A stretch of 64,000 nt of DNA from Schleiferiaceae bacterium. GTDB lineage: Bacteria > Bacteroidota > Bacteroidia > Flavobacteriales > Schleiferiaceae. Positions within the stretch are counted from its first letter, which is position 1. Every line of letters starts with the position of its first letter. The notes under the pieces were generated by a model, which had not been told where the DNA came from, ran no database searches, and saw only the letters and a list, made by a program, of their open reading frames with translations. Position numbers and translations under genes: made by a program. The DNA lies in contig JAOMWM010000001.1 in assembly GCA_028357285.1 (NCBI GenBank), positions 1-64,000 on the forward strand, written 5' to 3'. Positions 51,301 through 59,344 of this stretch are shown here, piece by piece.

Positions 51301-51614
51301 GTGATTACTACTACAAATACTACGGAAATGTTTGGAGTAGAGATAATATTGAGCCGTCAACATTTGATGCCTCTTATCTGAAACTTCGCCAACTTAGTAT
51401 CGCTTATACCGTACCTGCCGAAAAGCTTGCTAATACAGGGCTAAAAGGCCTTACTGTAAGCTTTGTTGGACGTAATCTTCTTTTATTCACTAAGGTGCCG
51501 ACCATTGATCCAGAGACGTATTCTATAAGAAACGGACTGTTCGTGAATGGGTATGAGAGCACCTCAATGCCTTCACTAAGAAGCTTCGGATTCTCTATCA
51601 ATGCAAATCTTTAA
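48354..51614 (+). CDS. SusC/RagA family TonB-linked outer-membrane protein
   Basis: 1086 aa; ITGAVTDNSGDPVIGASVTVLNGQEGTLTD, VTIRGQTSLNGNSQALFIVNGVPI, ISVLKGPAAAALYGSRAANGVIYITTK. Confidence 0.94.
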   Translation: MRKRHNRYSHFIAFLFLFIGFAQSGWAQQKITGAVTDNSGDPVIGASVTVLNGQEGTLTDAMGQYSVALYDGQTKLVFSYFGFETQTVDVSGKSILNVTLTPSEIQLEEVVITALGVSREERALGYAVQGLKSKDIASVPAPNAVDNLSGKLAGVYVTGGSAGPTASSNVTIRGQTSLNGNSQALFIVNGVPITNGLFSPGDGLNGSSTIDFGNGAQIINSFDIENISVLKGPAAAALYGSRAANGVIYITTKTGKNSKGWGVSVNSNTVLETPLKLPNFQDQFGNGGGGKYSYNDGATYTGDYYDAFGENWGPRTNGQSVKVFNSNGEAVPFEAAPDNMRNFFQTGVSTNNNVSISHADENGDFRFSGTQLNRRGIVPNTDLNRNTLQTSMGKKLFNNRLEFRANAMYVGSSSDNVPNAGYDESSSVMYSFLWIPRNTPIDDLRTYWKPGQDNVQQSYVEELWGNNPFLIVNENTNSFNASRLLGDINATYHINDRMNIRLRSGQDMKNDIRQYRRATSTKKVLFGSYREDRLSFSENNTEALLSWANAAPMEQKDLRIDAKLGGNLMMQQSSSLIANNPQLLQPGVFTLTNNRSNVQTESRYARKAIRSLFGLASFAYKSTYYLDLSARNDWSSTLPTANNSYFYPAASASVIVSEMADLGSISFLKLRAAFAAVGSDTDPYLLNNTYSPAAMFGGYPAFGINTFATNPDLRPERTNSSELGIDARFAKGRFGMDLAVYDMTTQDQIIYLPVATSTGRTSRLANGGAIRNRGIELQLFGDIVKNDKLTWNSRINLGANRAVVIELPEGVSGGYPIVASMFPNDGGTVGLEYVAVEGELLGQLKGLTFMRDTDGNIIHEDGLPMVSEEKSTIGSYQPKARIGWMNSFSVGNWQANILFDGQIGGKIYSRSHTLHNTAGNLVNDDDPLLDMNAIDGRVIYDVTYDSNGEPVYNLDQAGGVVGSGVMYDASGNLVENTVSVPIRDYYYKYYGNVWSRDNIEPSTFDASYLKLRQLSIAYTVPAEKLANTGLKGLTVSFVGRNLLLFTKVPTIDPETYSIRNGLFVNGYESTSMPSLRSFGFSINANL

Positions 51615-53130
51615 GACTCTAACAATGAAAAAATCATTTTTTGTAGGCGCGCTCATCGCAATGGCGGGTCTTAGTTTTCAAAGTTGCGAGAAATTATCAT
51701 CTATTAATGAGAACCCGAACGAGCCCTCTAATGTCGATGCTGGCGTATTGTTTACAGAAGGTGTACGCTCAAGCGTAAACACCTCTGTTACTCAAAGCTA
51801 TTTGTTAGGAAATGTTGCTTCTCAGCTTGCTGCTAAAACACTGCGCGCAGTTATTGGCGAATACAGCTGGAACGCATTCCCAAATACGTGGAACCAAAAC
51901 TATGCGAGTCTCGGTAATATTATTGAAGCCGAACGCGTAGCAGCAGAGACTGGTAATGCGCAGATGGAAGGTGCGGCGAAGGTGATGAAAAGCTGGGTGT
52001 TTTCAACACTAACCCTAGCCTATGGAGACATTCCTTATACAGAGGCTATTACTGGCTCAACAGATGCGAATTGGTTTCCGGCATATGATACACAGGAAGA
52101 AATCATTACGGGTACAAACGGACTGTTAGAAGAGTTAGCTGAGGCAGTTCTGTTGCTCGGTAACAGTGGGTCAATTCAAGGCGATATTCTTTTTAACGGC
52201 GATGCGGCTAAATGGAAAAAGCTGGCCAACGCTATGCGCCTGCGTCTGCTTATGTATATCTCGGAGAAGCAAAATGTAAGTGCTGAATTTGCTGCAATTG
52301 TAGCGAACGAATCATTAATGGAAAGCAACGCTGACAATGGTATACTAACCTATACTGGTAACTTCCCGAACGAATACCCATTGGTTCCTTTGAAGCAAGG
52401 TGATTTCGATGCAGTAGCTATTAGCACTAATGCACATGCCGCTTTAGACAGCTTAGATGATCCTAGAATGTTCATTTACGCGCGTCCAAACAACGCATCT
52501 ACAGTCTTTTCAGATCCTTCTATCTCTGCTACTTATGACGGCGCAGATAATGGAAGTACAGCAATTAGTGCTTCTTGTGATAAAAATGGTTCGCGCCTAG
52601 GATATGCGTACTACAATTATCCTGGACATGATCAAGCAGGTACAATGGCAGAAGGTATCATAATGACCTATTCAGAGCAACAATTCTTACTTGCAGAAGC
52701 AGCACACAATGGCTGGATTACTGACGATGCTGCGACACACCATGCCAGTGCTGTTGAAGCTTCTTTGGAATACTATGGTGCGGACTTCGCAATGACTGAT
52801 TGGACTGATTTTGCAGATTATATTGCGAATTCTGGTGCAGGTTATGACAACAGCATCAATAGTATTCGCGAGCAGAAATGGCTGGCTATGTTCTTTACGG
52901 GACTTGATAACTATTTCGAAGTAAGACGCTGGTACACGCAAGAAAATGGAAATTGGGCAAACCTTCCATTTATCTCTGCACCATGTTCAAATACGAACGG
53001 TGATGCATTACCAATGCGTTTTCTATATCCTGGAAATGAAGCTAGCTTGAACCCGGATAACTATCTTGAAGCCATTAGTGTAATGGGAGGTAACACTCAA
53101 AACACGAAAATGTGGGTAGTTAACCTGTAA
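51601..53130 (+). CDS. SusD/RagB family lipoprotein
   Basis: Lipobox MAGLSFQSCE; follows SusC; EQQFLLAEAAHNGW and EQKWLAMFFTGLDNYFEVRRW. Start probably 51625 (MKKSFF). Confidence 0.9.
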   Translation: MQIFKTLTMKKSFFVGALIAMAGLSFQSCEKLSSINENPNEPSNVDAGVLFTEGVRSSVNTSVTQSYLLGNVASQLAAKTLRAVIGEYSWNAFPNTWNQNYASLGNIIEAERVAAETGNAQMEGAAKVMKSWVFSTLTLAYGDIPYTEAITGSTDANWFPAYDTQEEIITGTNGLLEELAEAVLLLGNSGSIQGDILFNGDAAKWKKLANAMRLRLLMYISEKQNVSAEFAAIVANESLMESNADNGILTYTGNFPNEYPLVPLKQGDFDAVAISTNAHAALDSLDDPRMFIYARPNNASTVFSDPSISATYDGADNGSTAISASCDKNGSRLGYAYYNYPGHDQAGTMAEGIIMTYSEQQFLLAEAAHNGWITDDAATHHASAVEASLEYYGADFAMTDWTDFADYIANSGAGYDNSINSIREQKWLAMFFTGLDNYFEVRRWYTQENGNWANLPFISAPCSNTNGDALPMRFLYPGNEASLNPDNYLEAISVMGGNTQNTKMWVVNL

Positions 53131-53159
53131 TTTCCTTATTCATAAGTTTTAATTAATTG

Positions 53160-53189
53160 AACCACGGTGTACTTCGGTACACCGTGGTT
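53160..53189. terminator. perfect 13-bp hairpin with cUUCGg tetraloop between susD-like and BCCT genes
   Basis: AACCACGGTGTAC-TTCG-GTACACCGTGGTT; only a short T-run follows, so terminator versus processing/attenuator is unresolved. Confidence 0.65.
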
Positions 53190-53208
53190 TACTATTAAAA
53201 AATCATCA

Positions 53209-54774
53209 ATGAGTGAACCTGTAAGAAGTGATAAGAAAACGTTGTTCGGAGCAGCTATAAATCCACCAGTGTTCTTCGGTTCATTAATAGTGCTGCTCTC
53301 ATTGATTAGCACAACCATTATCATCGGAGAGCCTGTAGAGGAACTCTTTCGAACTGTGCAAGCCAGTATTAGTGATGCCGCAGGATGGTTCTTCATCTTG
53401 CTCGCCAATCTTCTGATGTTTTTCCTGATCTATTTAGCCTTTTCAAAATTTGGAAAGATTAGACTTGGGGGAGTAGATGCGAAACCCGATTTCTCCCGTA
53501 TCTCTTGGTTTTCTATGCTGTTCTCTGCAGGCCTCGGTATAGGACTCCTGTTTTATGGGGTCGCTGAACCTATTTACCACTTTAACGACAATCCGTTTGT
53601 CGACAATACAGATACTATCGCCGCAGCGAGAAGCGCCATGGGTATCACATTCTACCACTACGGTATTCAAGCGTGGAGCATCTACGCAACCGTAGGATTA
53701 GCCCTTGCTTTTTTCACGTTCAATCTCAAACTACCCCTCACGATTCGCAGTATTTTCTATCCGTTACTGGGAGATAAAATTTACGGACGCTGGGGAGACT
53801 TAATTGATATCATTTCTGTAATCGCCACCGTTGTAGGTCTTGCCACCTCACTGGGATTAGGAGCGCAACAAGTTAATGCTGGTATAGAATACCTCTTCGG
53901 AATCGGCTATTCGCGAGAAGCTCAAATAGTCATTATTGCCGTCATTACCGCCCTCGCTACCCTTTCTTTACTTGCCGGCTTAGATAAAGGCATTCGAAGA
54001 CTCAGTGAAGTCAATATGGGCTTAGCTATGGTATTACTGGTGTTTGTTCTTGCCATCGGACCCACTGCATTCCTAATGGACAGCTTCGTACAGAATCTAG
54101 GATACTACATCGATAACTTCTTCAAAATAGGTCTATGGACCGAATCTTTTGTTGGGGTTAAAGATGATTCAAACTGGCAAAATGTTTGGACCGTATTCTA
54201 CTACGCTTGGTGGATCGCATGGTCACCGTTTGTTGGGATATTCATTGCACGCGTATCGAAAGGCCGTACCATCACTGAATTTATTTTAGGCGTGGTCCTT
54301 GTTCCCTCTCTTTTGACCTTCTTATGGATGAGTATTTTCGGAGGTAGTGCACTGTACTTTGAACTGCTCGGAGATCATGGTATTACCGCTGCAGTGAATG
54401 AAAACGTAGCTACTGCCATATTTAAACTATTAGAAAGGTACCCCTTAGTTAGCATATCCTCTGGTCTAGCCATACTACTCACCACCAGCTTCTTTGTTAC
54501 GAGCTCTGACAGCGGCTCAATGGTGGTTGATACTCTTACTTCTGGCGGGCGTCATGATGCGCCAAAGATTCAGAAGATTTTTTGGGCAGCTATGGAAGGA
54601 ACTACTGCTTCAGTGCTCTTGCTTTATGGAGGACTTACTGCCCTACAGAGCGCTACCACTATTACAGGTTTAGCGTTCGCAATTATTCTCGTCATTATGG
54701 TCATCAGTTTTTATATGAGCTTAGAAAAATACTACGATGAGAACGTAAATAGCCACGATAAAAAGAACGCTTAA
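53209..54774 (+). CDS. BCCT family (betaine/carnitine/choline-type) transporter
   Basis: Start at MSEPVRSDKK; SMLFSAGLGIGLLFYGVAEPIYHF, YYAWWIAWSPFVGIFIARVSKGRT, TSSDSGSMVVDTL motifs. Confidence 0.93.
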   Translation: MSEPVRSDKKTLFGAAINPPVFFGSLIVLLSLISTTIIIGEPVEELFRTVQASISDAAGWFFILLANLLMFFLIYLAFSKFGKIRLGGVDAKPDFSRISWFSMLFSAGLGIGLLFYGVAEPIYHFNDNPFVDNTDTIAAARSAMGITFYHYGIQAWSIYATVGLALAFFTFNLKLPLTIRSIFYPLLGDKIYGRWGDLIDIISVIATVVGLATSLGLGAQQVNAGIEYLFGIGYSREAQIVIIAVITALATLSLLAGLDKGIRRLSEVNMGLAMVLLVFVLAIGPTAFLMDSFVQNLGYYIDNFFKIGLWTESFVGVKDDSNWQNVWTVFYYAWWIAWSPFVGIFIARVSKGRTITEFILGVVLVPSLLTFLWMSIFGGSALYFELLGDHGITAAVNENVATAIFKLLERYPLVSISSGLAILLTTSFFVTSSDSGSMVVDTLTSGGRHDAPKIQKIFWAAMEGTTASVLLLYGGLTALQSATTITGLAFAIILVIMVISFYMSLEKYYDENVNSHDKKNA

Positions 54775-54784
54775 TACAACTATG

Positions 54785-54827
54785 AAAAAAGCCAAAGGTC
54801 CGGGAAACCCGAACCTTTGGCTTTTTT
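54785..54827. terminator. bidirectional rho-independent terminator
   Basis: AAAAAAGCCAAAGGTcCGGG-AAA-CCCGaACCTTTGGCTTTTTT, 20-bp stem with one mismatch, A/T tracts on both sides, between convergent genes. Confidence 0.9.
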
Positions 54828-54853
54828 ATTATTTTCAACTTTTCCGTCCGGAT

Positions 54854-55024
54854 TTATTCACCGGATTTACTACCCATTCCATCTTGCACAGAGCTATCCT
54901 TACCGCTGGATTTAGAGTTCTTTCTAGATTCCTGTGCTTTGTTGTTGCGGAAAATATTCCAAATAGTAAAATATATATAGATCGCGAATAAAACGCCACC
55001 AACCATGTACATCTGAATACTCAT
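54854..55024 (-). CDS. small single-pass membrane protein (56 aa), not in the supplied ORF track
   Basis: MSIQMYMVGGVLFAIYIYFTIWNIFRNNKAQESRKNSKSSGKDSSVQDGMGSKSGE; TM followed by a basic/polar tail; immediately downstream of 55028-55213. Confidence 0.55.
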   Translation of the reverse strand: MSIQMYMVGGVLFAIYIYFTIWNIFRNNKAQESRKNSKSSGKDSSVQDGMGSKSGE

Positions 55025-55027
55025 AAC

Positions 55028-55213
55028 CTACTCTTTTTTAGAATTTGTCAATCTACGTTGACGTATAGCAATAGCAAATAATAAGATAGTTCCTGGCCAG
55101 TGTGCTGAATATTGCGCCTGTTCAGCATGCCCCATTAGACCCATCCCAACGGAATAAAGCAATGCAACAAAGGCTATGATAACCGGATACCAACTGTTTA
55201 TAAAGTGTGCCAT
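55028..55213 (-). CDS. small membrane protein (61 aa)
   Basis: MAHFINSWYPVIIAFVALLYSVGMGLMGHAEQAQYSAHWPGTILLFAIAIRQRRLTNSKKE. Confidence 0.5.
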   Translation of the reverse strand: MAHFINSWYPVIIAFVALLYSVGMGLMGHAEQAQYSAHWPGTILLFAIAIRQRRLTNSKKE

Positions 55214-55378
55214 AGTGTAAGTCTTTAATTAAGTGTTTTCTATGGATACAACTCCATTAACACAATGATGTTCATTTTCTAATTCTCTACACACATTCTG
55301 GGGAGTAGATTAAAATTGGGTAATTGATCAAGTTCAATCGCATTGAGTTCGAGAAATCTCAGCGGGAAAATCTGTCCC

Positions 55379-56278
55379 TTACCTATTAAATTTCAATGTC
55401 ACGCCCACAGGACAATGATCACTAAGCATCTCTTCCTCGGTCATCGCATCGACTTTCCCGGGGAAATAATAAACTGTTTCACTTCCCTGAACCTGCCACT
55501 GCTCCGCTCCTGCTCCCATTAAAATATGATCTATAGGATCAGGGTATCTTGGATGACACCCCTTCAACTCTTTCATACTATTAACAATAACAACCGGCTT
55601 ACCGTCCATATGGGTTAAATCTTTCCAAAGCTTATTTTCCGCATTGGCAATCCTATGATTGAAATCGCCTAAAACGACAAAAGGTTTGCCTGCCTTCAAG
55701 CGTTCTTCCATCCAGCCATCTAGTATAGGTACTTGCTTTTCAAAAGTTTCGCAGGCGCTACGATCCGAAGCACCATAGTCTTCAACAAAACATCCACTCT
55801 TCATATGTACAGACATCACTTCAAGAGTGTCCTTTCCACGAATTATCTTCACAACAAGCCCATATCGCAGTCCTTCTCGGTCTAGGGCCAATTCTTTAAA
55901 TCCCCCCACTTCCTGATACTTCACATCTTTACGAATGGCCAACCCCACCCGTTGCTGAGTTGATTTCTGCCCATTCCCGCGACAATCATAAGCTCGACTA
56001 GCAGGACGATCAGACACAATAATATTCCATTCCTTCTGGGGGAAAACGCGAGCTACAGCCTTCACACTTTCAACTTCTTGCAAGGCTACGACATCAGCTT
56101 CAAGCCCTTGAGCAAATATTCTCATCTGCTCATAATCACGCTCTTCCCTCGAAACACAACCCTCACCCACATTCTCAGCAAGGTGCTCCATATTCCAAGT
56201 CACAAAGTGCACCTTGGATGAACACGAGGATAATAATAACACCAACCCAATTATATAGAATGGAAATCTCTTTTTCAT
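55379..56278 (-). CDS. endonuclease/exonuclease/phosphatase family lipoprotein
   Basis: Start at MKKRFPFYIIGLVLLLSSCSS; VTWNMEHLAENVG, VVALQEVES, VVLGDFNHRI, SDHCPVGV motifs. Confidence 0.85.
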   Translation of the reverse strand: MKKRFPFYIIGLVLLLSSCSSKVHFVTWNMEHLAENVGEGCVSREERDYEQMRIFAQGLEADVVALQEVESVKAVARVFPQKEWNIIVSDRPASRAYDCRGNGQKSTQQRVGLAIRKDVKYQEVGGFKELALDREGLRYGLVVKIIRGKDTLEVMSVHMKSGCFVEDYGASDRSACETFEKQVPILDGWMEERLKAGKPFVVLGDFNHRIANAENKLWKDLTHMDGKPVVIVNSMKELKGCHPRYPDPIDHILMGAGAEQWQVQGSETVYYFPGKVDAMTEEEMLSDHCPVGVTLKFNR

Positions 56279-56385
56279 AAGCCTGCTTCTTTGATTCAAA
56301 AATAAGACATAAGTGCTCTAGACCTGTAACAGGTGTATGAAGAAAGGGGGTTAGATGCTGAGAATGTTCTAAGGACAGAAAAGCT

Positions 56386-56409
56386 CTCTGAAGTTTCCTT
56401 TAAAGGGTT
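56386..56409. repeat. 24-bp direct repeat, left copy (CTCTGAAGTTTCCTTTAAAGGGTT)
   Basis: 23/24 identity to 60705-60728 in the same orientation. Confidence 0.8.
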
Positions 56410-56520
56410 ACTACTCAATACATTATTCCGTAACTTTAGATTTGTATTTCACGCCTCGAAGTGAAAGCGAAGCAACTTGTTGTTGTTACAGTTATCGACG
56501 AACACAAATGTTTAATAACC

Positions 56521-56895
56521 ATGAAAAAGACTCTTTTCGCATTATTCGTTGTGGCCATTTCCTTTATGAGCTGCGACAAACCTCTCCCTGAATATACAAT
56601 TGAAGGTAAATGGCTATGGTCTCCTAGCGAGGAAAGAGCAGATGCCAATACAATGTTTGAATTCATTGATGGAAACATTTACACATCTTACTGTATCACT
56701 TGTCCTGGTGATGATGATTACTGGAACTCTTTAGATAGTACAGATCGAATTCCTGGAATTCATAGTTACACTTTTGATGGAGACACTTTAGTCTGGGATG
56801 GAACGCCGAGAGGAGTCGCATTTGAATGTGACGGTGGTAAATTAGAGTTTCACCTTGGTATGAATCTTTGGAGATTGAGTTCTGACTGTCAATAA
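56521..56895 (+). CDS. small lipoprotein of unknown function
   Basis: 124 aa; MKKTLFALFVVAISFMSCDKP lipobox, IEGKWLWSPSEE lipocalin-like start. Confidence 0.65.
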   Translation: MKKTLFALFVVAISFMSCDKPLPEYTIEGKWLWSPSEERADANTMFEFIDGNIYTSYCITCPGDDDYWNSLDSTDRIPGIHSYTFDGDTLVWDGTPRGVAFECDGGKLEFHLGMNLWRLSSDCQ

Positions 56896-57007
56896 TTGTT
56901 TTTGGCTTACGGCACTTAACTTAGGAATAGTATTATTCTCAACCACCATATGAAGGGTGTTAGTCATAATCAATGGAACAGCAATGATTAAAATATGCCA
57001 GAGAATA

Positions 57008-59344
57008 TCAACGATCACCTGTTAACATATTGAGCATTTTTAAAGCTACGTTTAAAACTCGATTCGAGAAATCATATTTCATGATCACTCCGGCGACTTC
57101 ATAAAAAGATAGTCGCGTTGCGACATAAGTCTCTAGAGAATAGCAAAGTGCCTCAAACCAAGGGTTGTTCTCGGAGAGATCAGCGACTCGATCACTGTAA
57201 TATCCAAGATATCGAATAAGGTCTTCTCGGGTAAAGTCCTCCGGTAGAACAAAGCTTAGAAACTCTACGATATCCCTTGTCGGAAAATCTACCACAGCGA
57301 GCTCTAAGTCGTAAAAAACAGGCGTGCCATTCTTCCTAATAGCGATGTTTCGTGAATTGAAATCGTTGTGAATTATGGTTTTTGACAACTTTATATTCTT
57401 TGCAATTCGCGACCAATTCCCTAAGTTCATTTGAATACTGCGAAGCATCTCGCGATTGATAATGTGGCCACCCTCCAAAATGGTTATGTCCAATAATTTT
57501 CGATACAGCGGAATATAACGCGAGGCATCAAATTCTTGTATTTCTGGAAAGTGCTCGTTTCTTAGAGAGGAGTGAAATTCGTTCAAAGCGCATAACGCAG
57601 ATGATATATCCGCATCACTCCATACATTTGGGTTATTCTCACTATTGATAATACGTAGTTCCGAATAGTCCAGGAATTCCTGCATAAACAGGTAGATTTC
57701 TCGCTTCGCATTAACGAGACTCCCCTCAAATCTTGGTATATACTCGAAACCAATTTCCGCAAGCTTCTGGTAAATTTTTATATCCTTAATATGTGCGTTT
57801 TGGTACTCTAGTTGAGTGCCGTATTTCTTAATTAAGTCGGCCAATTCCGTATCTATCGATGAGGCCATTAAATGCAATCCCTTAACTATTTCTGCATCCA
57901 ACGCTTTCGACTTGAGTAACAGTTTTTCCGAGTAAACCTCGCCGTTTTGAGATTTATGATTTCGCTCAATTGGAATGAAGCCGATCATTTTTTTGCTGGT
58001 GCGATTCGCTATAACCGTCAAGATGCCATTATCTAATGTGTCATTTTCTAAAACTCTGTATGAAAAATGGTCATTACTATTCCTTTCACTGGCAACTTCA
58101 GATAAGAATTTTGTGGTCAATTCGGATTTAAAAAGCCATTGAACAGGTTTATTGCGCCCTAGTTTTTCATGTGCCTTAGCGAACTCTCCACTAACAATGG
58201 CAGCGTAGGTGGAAATCTCTAGACCCAAGGCAAATCCTGCGATCAACTTAGCGAATCGCTCTACTTTACCTGATCCTAAACACCCCATCATATCCAAGGC
58301 TTCTGACTGCTTTTTCAAGTTAGTGCCACCTCCAACCGTACCAACCACTAGATTAGGTAGGGTAAGTTGAAGTTTTAGTCCACCTTCCACACAATCGAGT
58401 TCCAGAAAACCAACTGCAGATTCATGCACACAGCCTATGTCTTGACCTGTTGCCACGAAAAACGCCGCAATGGCGTTGGCTACGTTGATGTTGTAACCTA
58501 CCATAGATTCTTCCTTCGCGAGAGATTTCGACGGGCCGAAAAATCGCTCCATCTTTTTGGAAGTCGTACGAAGTACCTTGTTTACGATAGCTTCAGGCAA
58601 GAAGCAATTCGCAACAACTCTAATACCTCGTCCATTGGTAATATTATATTGGGATATTTTTTTGTCTGCTGCGCCATTCCCCTCAATCACATAGTCGATT
58701 GGCGAAATATCGAATTTTTCTTTAAACACATCGACAAGATGCATAATTGCATGCCAAGAACAAGTTGTGGTCATGTTTTGTCCCGAAGCATCGCCCGTTG
58801 AAAAAACAAGTTTGAGATGGACATTCTTACCTCGAACGAATCGTTCGATAGTCCGTAAATCGGCATGGTTCGAATATTTTTTGATCAGTTGGGCCACTTT
58901 CTTCTCTTCCGTTTTCACGAAAGCTTGAAAAGTATGTGCTTCTTCTTCAGTTTCAAATAAAAACAAAGGGGAACGCACCATTTTTTGCCAAGTAACTTCA
59001 GCCTCAAAACCTCCCCCGTGACTAATGGCCTTAGCTCCTCTGTTCATGCTGGCAACGAGTGCGCCTTCAAGCGTACCCACCGTTGCATAAACTAATTCTT
59101 CCTGTGCCTCGTCCTTAAACAACATTGGACCGACTACTCCTAAAGGAATTTCAACAGAGCCGATATTCGATTCTATGTTGTTTTGAATTTCGCTTAATTC
59201 CAGATTGGTATACTTAATGTTCTGGATGGAGATGCCTTGCTGCTCCAAAAAGGCTTGACGCATTTCAATGGCACTTTTCACAACAAGTCCTCTCCCTGGA
59301 ATTACCGGTAGACAGGAAGGTTTAGTATTTATTTTTCTATGCAT
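57008..59344 (-). CDS. class I-type HMG-CoA reductase fused to an aminoglycoside-phosphotransferase-like (APH) kinase domain
   Basis: 778 aa. HMGR motifs: IPLGVVGPM, LEGALVASMNRGAKAI, ERFVRG, TGDASGQNMTT, ADKK, ATGQD, VVGTVGGGTNL, SGEFAKAHEKLGRNKP. C-terminal APH motifs: IIHNDFNSRNIAI, VFYDLELAVVDFPTRDIVEFLSF. Confidence 0.88.
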   Translation of the reverse strand: MHRKINTKPSCLPVIPGRGLVVKSAIEMRQAFLEQQGISIQNIKYTNLELSEIQNNIESNIGSVEIPLGVVGPMLFKDEAQEELVYATVGTLEGALVASMNRGAKAISHGGGFEAEVTWQKMVRSPLFLFETEEEAHTFQAFVKTEEKKVAQLIKKYSNHADLRTIERFVRGKNVHLKLVFSTGDASGQNMTTTCSWHAIMHLVDVFKEKFDISPIDYVIEGNGAADKKISQYNITNGRGIRVVANCFLPEAIVNKVLRTTSKKMERFFGPSKSLAKEESMVGYNINVANAIAAFFVATGQDIGCVHESAVGFLELDCVEGGLKLQLTLPNLVVGTVGGGTNLKKQSEALDMMGCLGSGKVERFAKLIAGFALGLEISTYAAIVSGEFAKAHEKLGRNKPVQWLFKSELTTKFLSEVASERNSNDHFSYRVLENDTLDNGILTVIANRTSKKMIGFIPIERNHKSQNGEVYSEKLLLKSKALDAEIVKGLHLMASSIDTELADLIKKYGTQLEYQNAHIKDIKIYQKLAEIGFEYIPRFEGSLVNAKREIYLFMQEFLDYSELRIINSENNPNVWSDADISSALCALNEFHSSLRNEHFPEIQEFDASRYIPLYRKLLDITILEGGHIINREMLRSIQMNLGNWSRIAKNIKLSKTIIHNDFNSRNIAIRKNGTPVFYDLELAVVDFPTRDIVEFLSFVLPEDFTREDLIRYLGYYSDRVADLSENNPWFEALCYSLETYVATRLSFYEVAGVIMKYDFSNRVLNVALKMLNMLTGDR

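Noticed and set aside
53167-53208. GTG start of the BCCT ORF in the ORF track
   Set aside because: This start falls inside the UUCG hairpin; ATG at 53209 (MSEPVRSDKK) is a better start.
58424-58801. 125-aa plus-strand ORF
   Set aside because: Antisense to the HMGR domain, which has strongly conserved motifs.
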